Shown piece by piece: positions 4,039-5,137 of a DNA stretch of 5,137 nt (position 1 is its first letter; each line of letters opens with the position of its first letter). The notes under the pieces are model-generated. The model was not told the DNA's origin and ran no database searches. It saw nothing but the letters and a program-made list of their open reading frames with translations. This stretch comes from DATKSS01 sp049582065 (GTDB lineage Bacteria > Chloroflexota > Dormibacteria > Dormibacterales > Dormibacteraceae). Where the stretch lies: assembly GCA_049582065.1 (NCBI GenBank), contig JBAUTF010000080.1, forward strand, positions 1 to 5,137, in the 5' to 3' direction. A program made the position numbers and the translations under genes.

Positions 4039-4818
4039 CTACTCCCAGCGGAAATAGCGAATCGCTATGAATCCGAAGAGAACCGCGTAGACGGCCATAG
4101 TCAGTAGCGCTGCGTATGAAAGGCCCCCATTGAACGCCGAATCGAGCACAGCCCTCACAGCCGCGCCGCTCGGCGAGTAATACATGATCGTCCGCAAGGG
4201 GTCGCCCACCTGTGCCGGGTTAACCCACAGACCCGAAAGGAACATCAGACCGAAGGTAACCACCCCGGCGACAGGTTGTGCGACCGTCTGTGTCGGCAGC
4301 AAGGCCACGAGCACAAGGCCAAGCGCGAACAACTCGACGATCGCGAGCAGGAGCGAAACAGCAAAAGGCAGAATCTGCACGTGGAGTGATGCGCCGAACA
4401 CGAGCGCGCCCTCCAGGATGACAATCAGGACTGCGGCCGCCGCAAGAATCAGATCGATGATCAGCTGCGCGGCAAGCAGCCTCGACGGGTGCAGCGGTGT
4501 CGTGGAAACCCTTCTCAGCCAGCCGATCTCACGGTCCCTGACCAGAGTGTTCGGCAGTGAAACCGAGATGAATATGATCGAGAGGACCAAGATGGTTGGG
4601 GTCCAAACCTCGATGACCGTCAGGCCGGAGTCGCCAACGTTGCCTGGATTTGCCTGTCCGACGAACCCAAACACCGCCAGAAGGACGGCTGGGAGTGCCA
4701 GCCCGCCGAAAAGGGCATACGGTTCTCGCAAGGCGAGCATGCCCTGGACCTTGAGCAGTTCGGCGAACTGAAAGCCCGACCTGCGACTGGTCGACTCGTC
4801 CAGGCGTGAACCGCTCAT
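4039..4818 (-). CDS. ABC-2 type exporter permease (DrrB-like)
   Basis: This 259-residue protein is the membrane subunit of an ABC-2 family exporter. After a polar N-terminus with an amphipathic stretch (about 17-33), hydrophobic segments lie near 34-53, 72-92, 116-137, 147-171, 180-199 and 236-254, the six-helix layout of the family. Between helices 2 and 3 lies RDREIGWLRRVSTTPLHPSR (94-113). It corresponds to the E-x-G-x-x-x-x-L-x-x-T-P coupling region typical of ABC-2 permeases. A conserved-type G-L-W-V-N-P (196-201) and a Y-Y-S-P-S-G (213-218) precede the last helix. The length is normal. The ATG at 4818 overlaps the ATPase stop as ATGA and has GGGAG (4830-4826) seven bases upstream. The partner ATPase is encoded directly before it. 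Substrate is unknown: drug, lipid or glycan are possible. Confidence 0.9.
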   Translation of the reverse strand: MSGSRLDESTSRRSGFQFAELLKVQGMLALREPYALFGGLALPAVLLAVFGFVGQANPGNVGDSGLTVIEVWTPTILVLSIIFISVSLPNTLVRDREIGWLRRVSTTPLHPSRLLAAQLIIDLILAAAAVLIVILEGALVFGASLHVQILPFAVSLLLAIVELFALGLVLVALLPTQTVAQPVAGVVTFGLMFLSGLWVNPAQVGDPLRTIMYYSPSGAAVRAVLDSAFNGGLSYAALLTMAVYAVLFGFIAIRYFRWE

Positions 4819-5137
4819 CTCTCAACTCCCTTCCCAACGGTTGTGGCGTCGTCCCTCGTCAGCTTGATGAAGGCATCCTCGAGGTTCCCAGTTCTTGCGT
4901 CCACGTCTGATACTCGAACTCCGATAGCTGCCAGGGCATTGATGAGAGATCCCGCGAGATCGCCCGTACCGGTGACGATGACGTACCTCTCCTTCCTCTC
5001 GATTTCGTTCACCCCGGGTATCGCTCGCAGGGTCTGCTCGTCAACCGGTTGAGATGGTACGAATCGGACCCTGCTCCCACCTGCTTTCGCCGCGATCGCT
5101 TCGGGTGTGTCGAGCGCTATGACAATCCCATGGTTGA
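4815..5137 (-). CDS. ABC transporter ATP-binding protein, C-terminal part (DrrA-like)
   Basis: The frame runs from the window edge to TGA at 4817-4815, leaving 106 complete residues. It opens NHGIVIALDTPEAIAAKAGG, the segment that follows the H-loop in ABC ATPases (normally D-x-G-x-I-x-A-x-G-T-P-x-x-L). A C-terminal regulatory domain of the DUF4162 type follows, ending in NLEDAFIKLTRDD, the usual N-L-E-D-x-F-x-x-L-T close of DrrA or CcmA-like exporters. The Walker A, signature and Walker B motifs are outside the window. Asn replaces the usual Asp before His-Gly, and Asp replaces Gly before Thr-Pro; both are minor. It energises the permease encoded next to it through an ATGA overlap. A GTG at 5012 is internal to the domain and is not the start. 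Confidence 0.9.
   Translation of the reverse strand, partial: NHGIVIALDTPEAIAAKAGGSRVRFVPSQPVDEQTLRAIPGVNEIERKERYVIVTGTGDLAGSLINALAAIGVRVSDVDARTGNLEDAFIKLTRDDATTVGKGVER

Noticed and set aside
3925..4107. Plus-strand frame of 60 codons
   Set aside because: It runs into the 3' end of the permease on the other strand and spans the CTGTGA repeats. The product shows no features.
4184..4771. Plus-strand frame of 195 codons
   Set aside because: It is the antisense shadow of the ABC-2 permease, rich in Ser, Thr and Arg with no domain.
4815..5012. Stand-alone 65-residue protein starting at GTG 5012
   Set aside because: The frame continues to the window edge with typical ABC ATPase sequence, so this is the C-terminal domain of a larger protein.
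1..5137. CRISPR array, rRNA, or complete insertion sequence
   Set aside because: No regularly spaced repeats of 20-40 bp, no rRNA-like stretches, and no intact transposase with terminal inverted repeats were seen.

Overview
The window is high-GC (about 60% by eye) bacterial chromosome whose genes are almost all integral membrane proteins. The families seen (three-repeat DUF1206 protein, PAP2 phosphatases, DrrAB-like ABC exporter, tiny two-helix membrane proteins) and the strong G/C preference at third codon positions suggest a free-living actinobacterium or a related terrestrial lineage such as Chloroflexota or Dormibacterota. No 16S rRNA or other phylogenetic marker is present, so this placement is inference.

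Layout. Positions 1-111 hold the C-terminal end of an unidentified membrane protein (+). Positions 112-657 have no convincing intact gene. They look like decayed sequence: a possible helix-turn-helix remnant on the minus strand, a possible IS481-like transposase N-terminus remnant on the plus strand, a perfect 8-bp stem-loop, a 12-bp tandem repeat, and a small doubtful reading frame. Positions 658-2917 hold a compact minus-strand operon, transcribed in the order DUF1206 membrane protein, PAP2 phosphatase A, PAP2 phosphatase B. Both junctions are 4-bp ATGA start/stop overlaps, which implies translational coupling. A 351-bp divergent intergenic region separates it from two very small plus-strand membrane-protein genes (3269-3594). 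The first of these appears frameshifted. Its stop codon overlaps the strong Shine-Dalgarno sequence of the second.

Positions 3595-4038 are a second gene-free stretch of 444 bp. It contains short hairpins and two pairs of CTGTGA hexamers, each pair at exactly 11-bp spacing. Read on the minus strand these are TCACAG direct repeats, resembling the PhoP box described for mycobacteria. Positions 4039-5137 are a minus-strand ABC exporter: the 3' end of the ATPase gene, which runs off the window edge, followed by its ABC-2 type permease, again joined by an ATGA overlap.

Functionally, the central operon links a membrane protein of unknown role to two lipid-phosphate or polyprenyl-pyrophosphate phosphatase paralogues. 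One keeps every core PAP2 catalytic residue. The other has lost the motif-1 lysine, so it may be altered or regulatory. Together with the small hydrophobic proteins transcribed divergently, the region could serve envelope maintenance or stress response, but that is inference from context. The most interesting items are the doubly coupled DUF1206-PAP2-PAP2 cassette, the divergent PAP2 pair, and the 11-bp-periodic repeats in the non-coding stretch.
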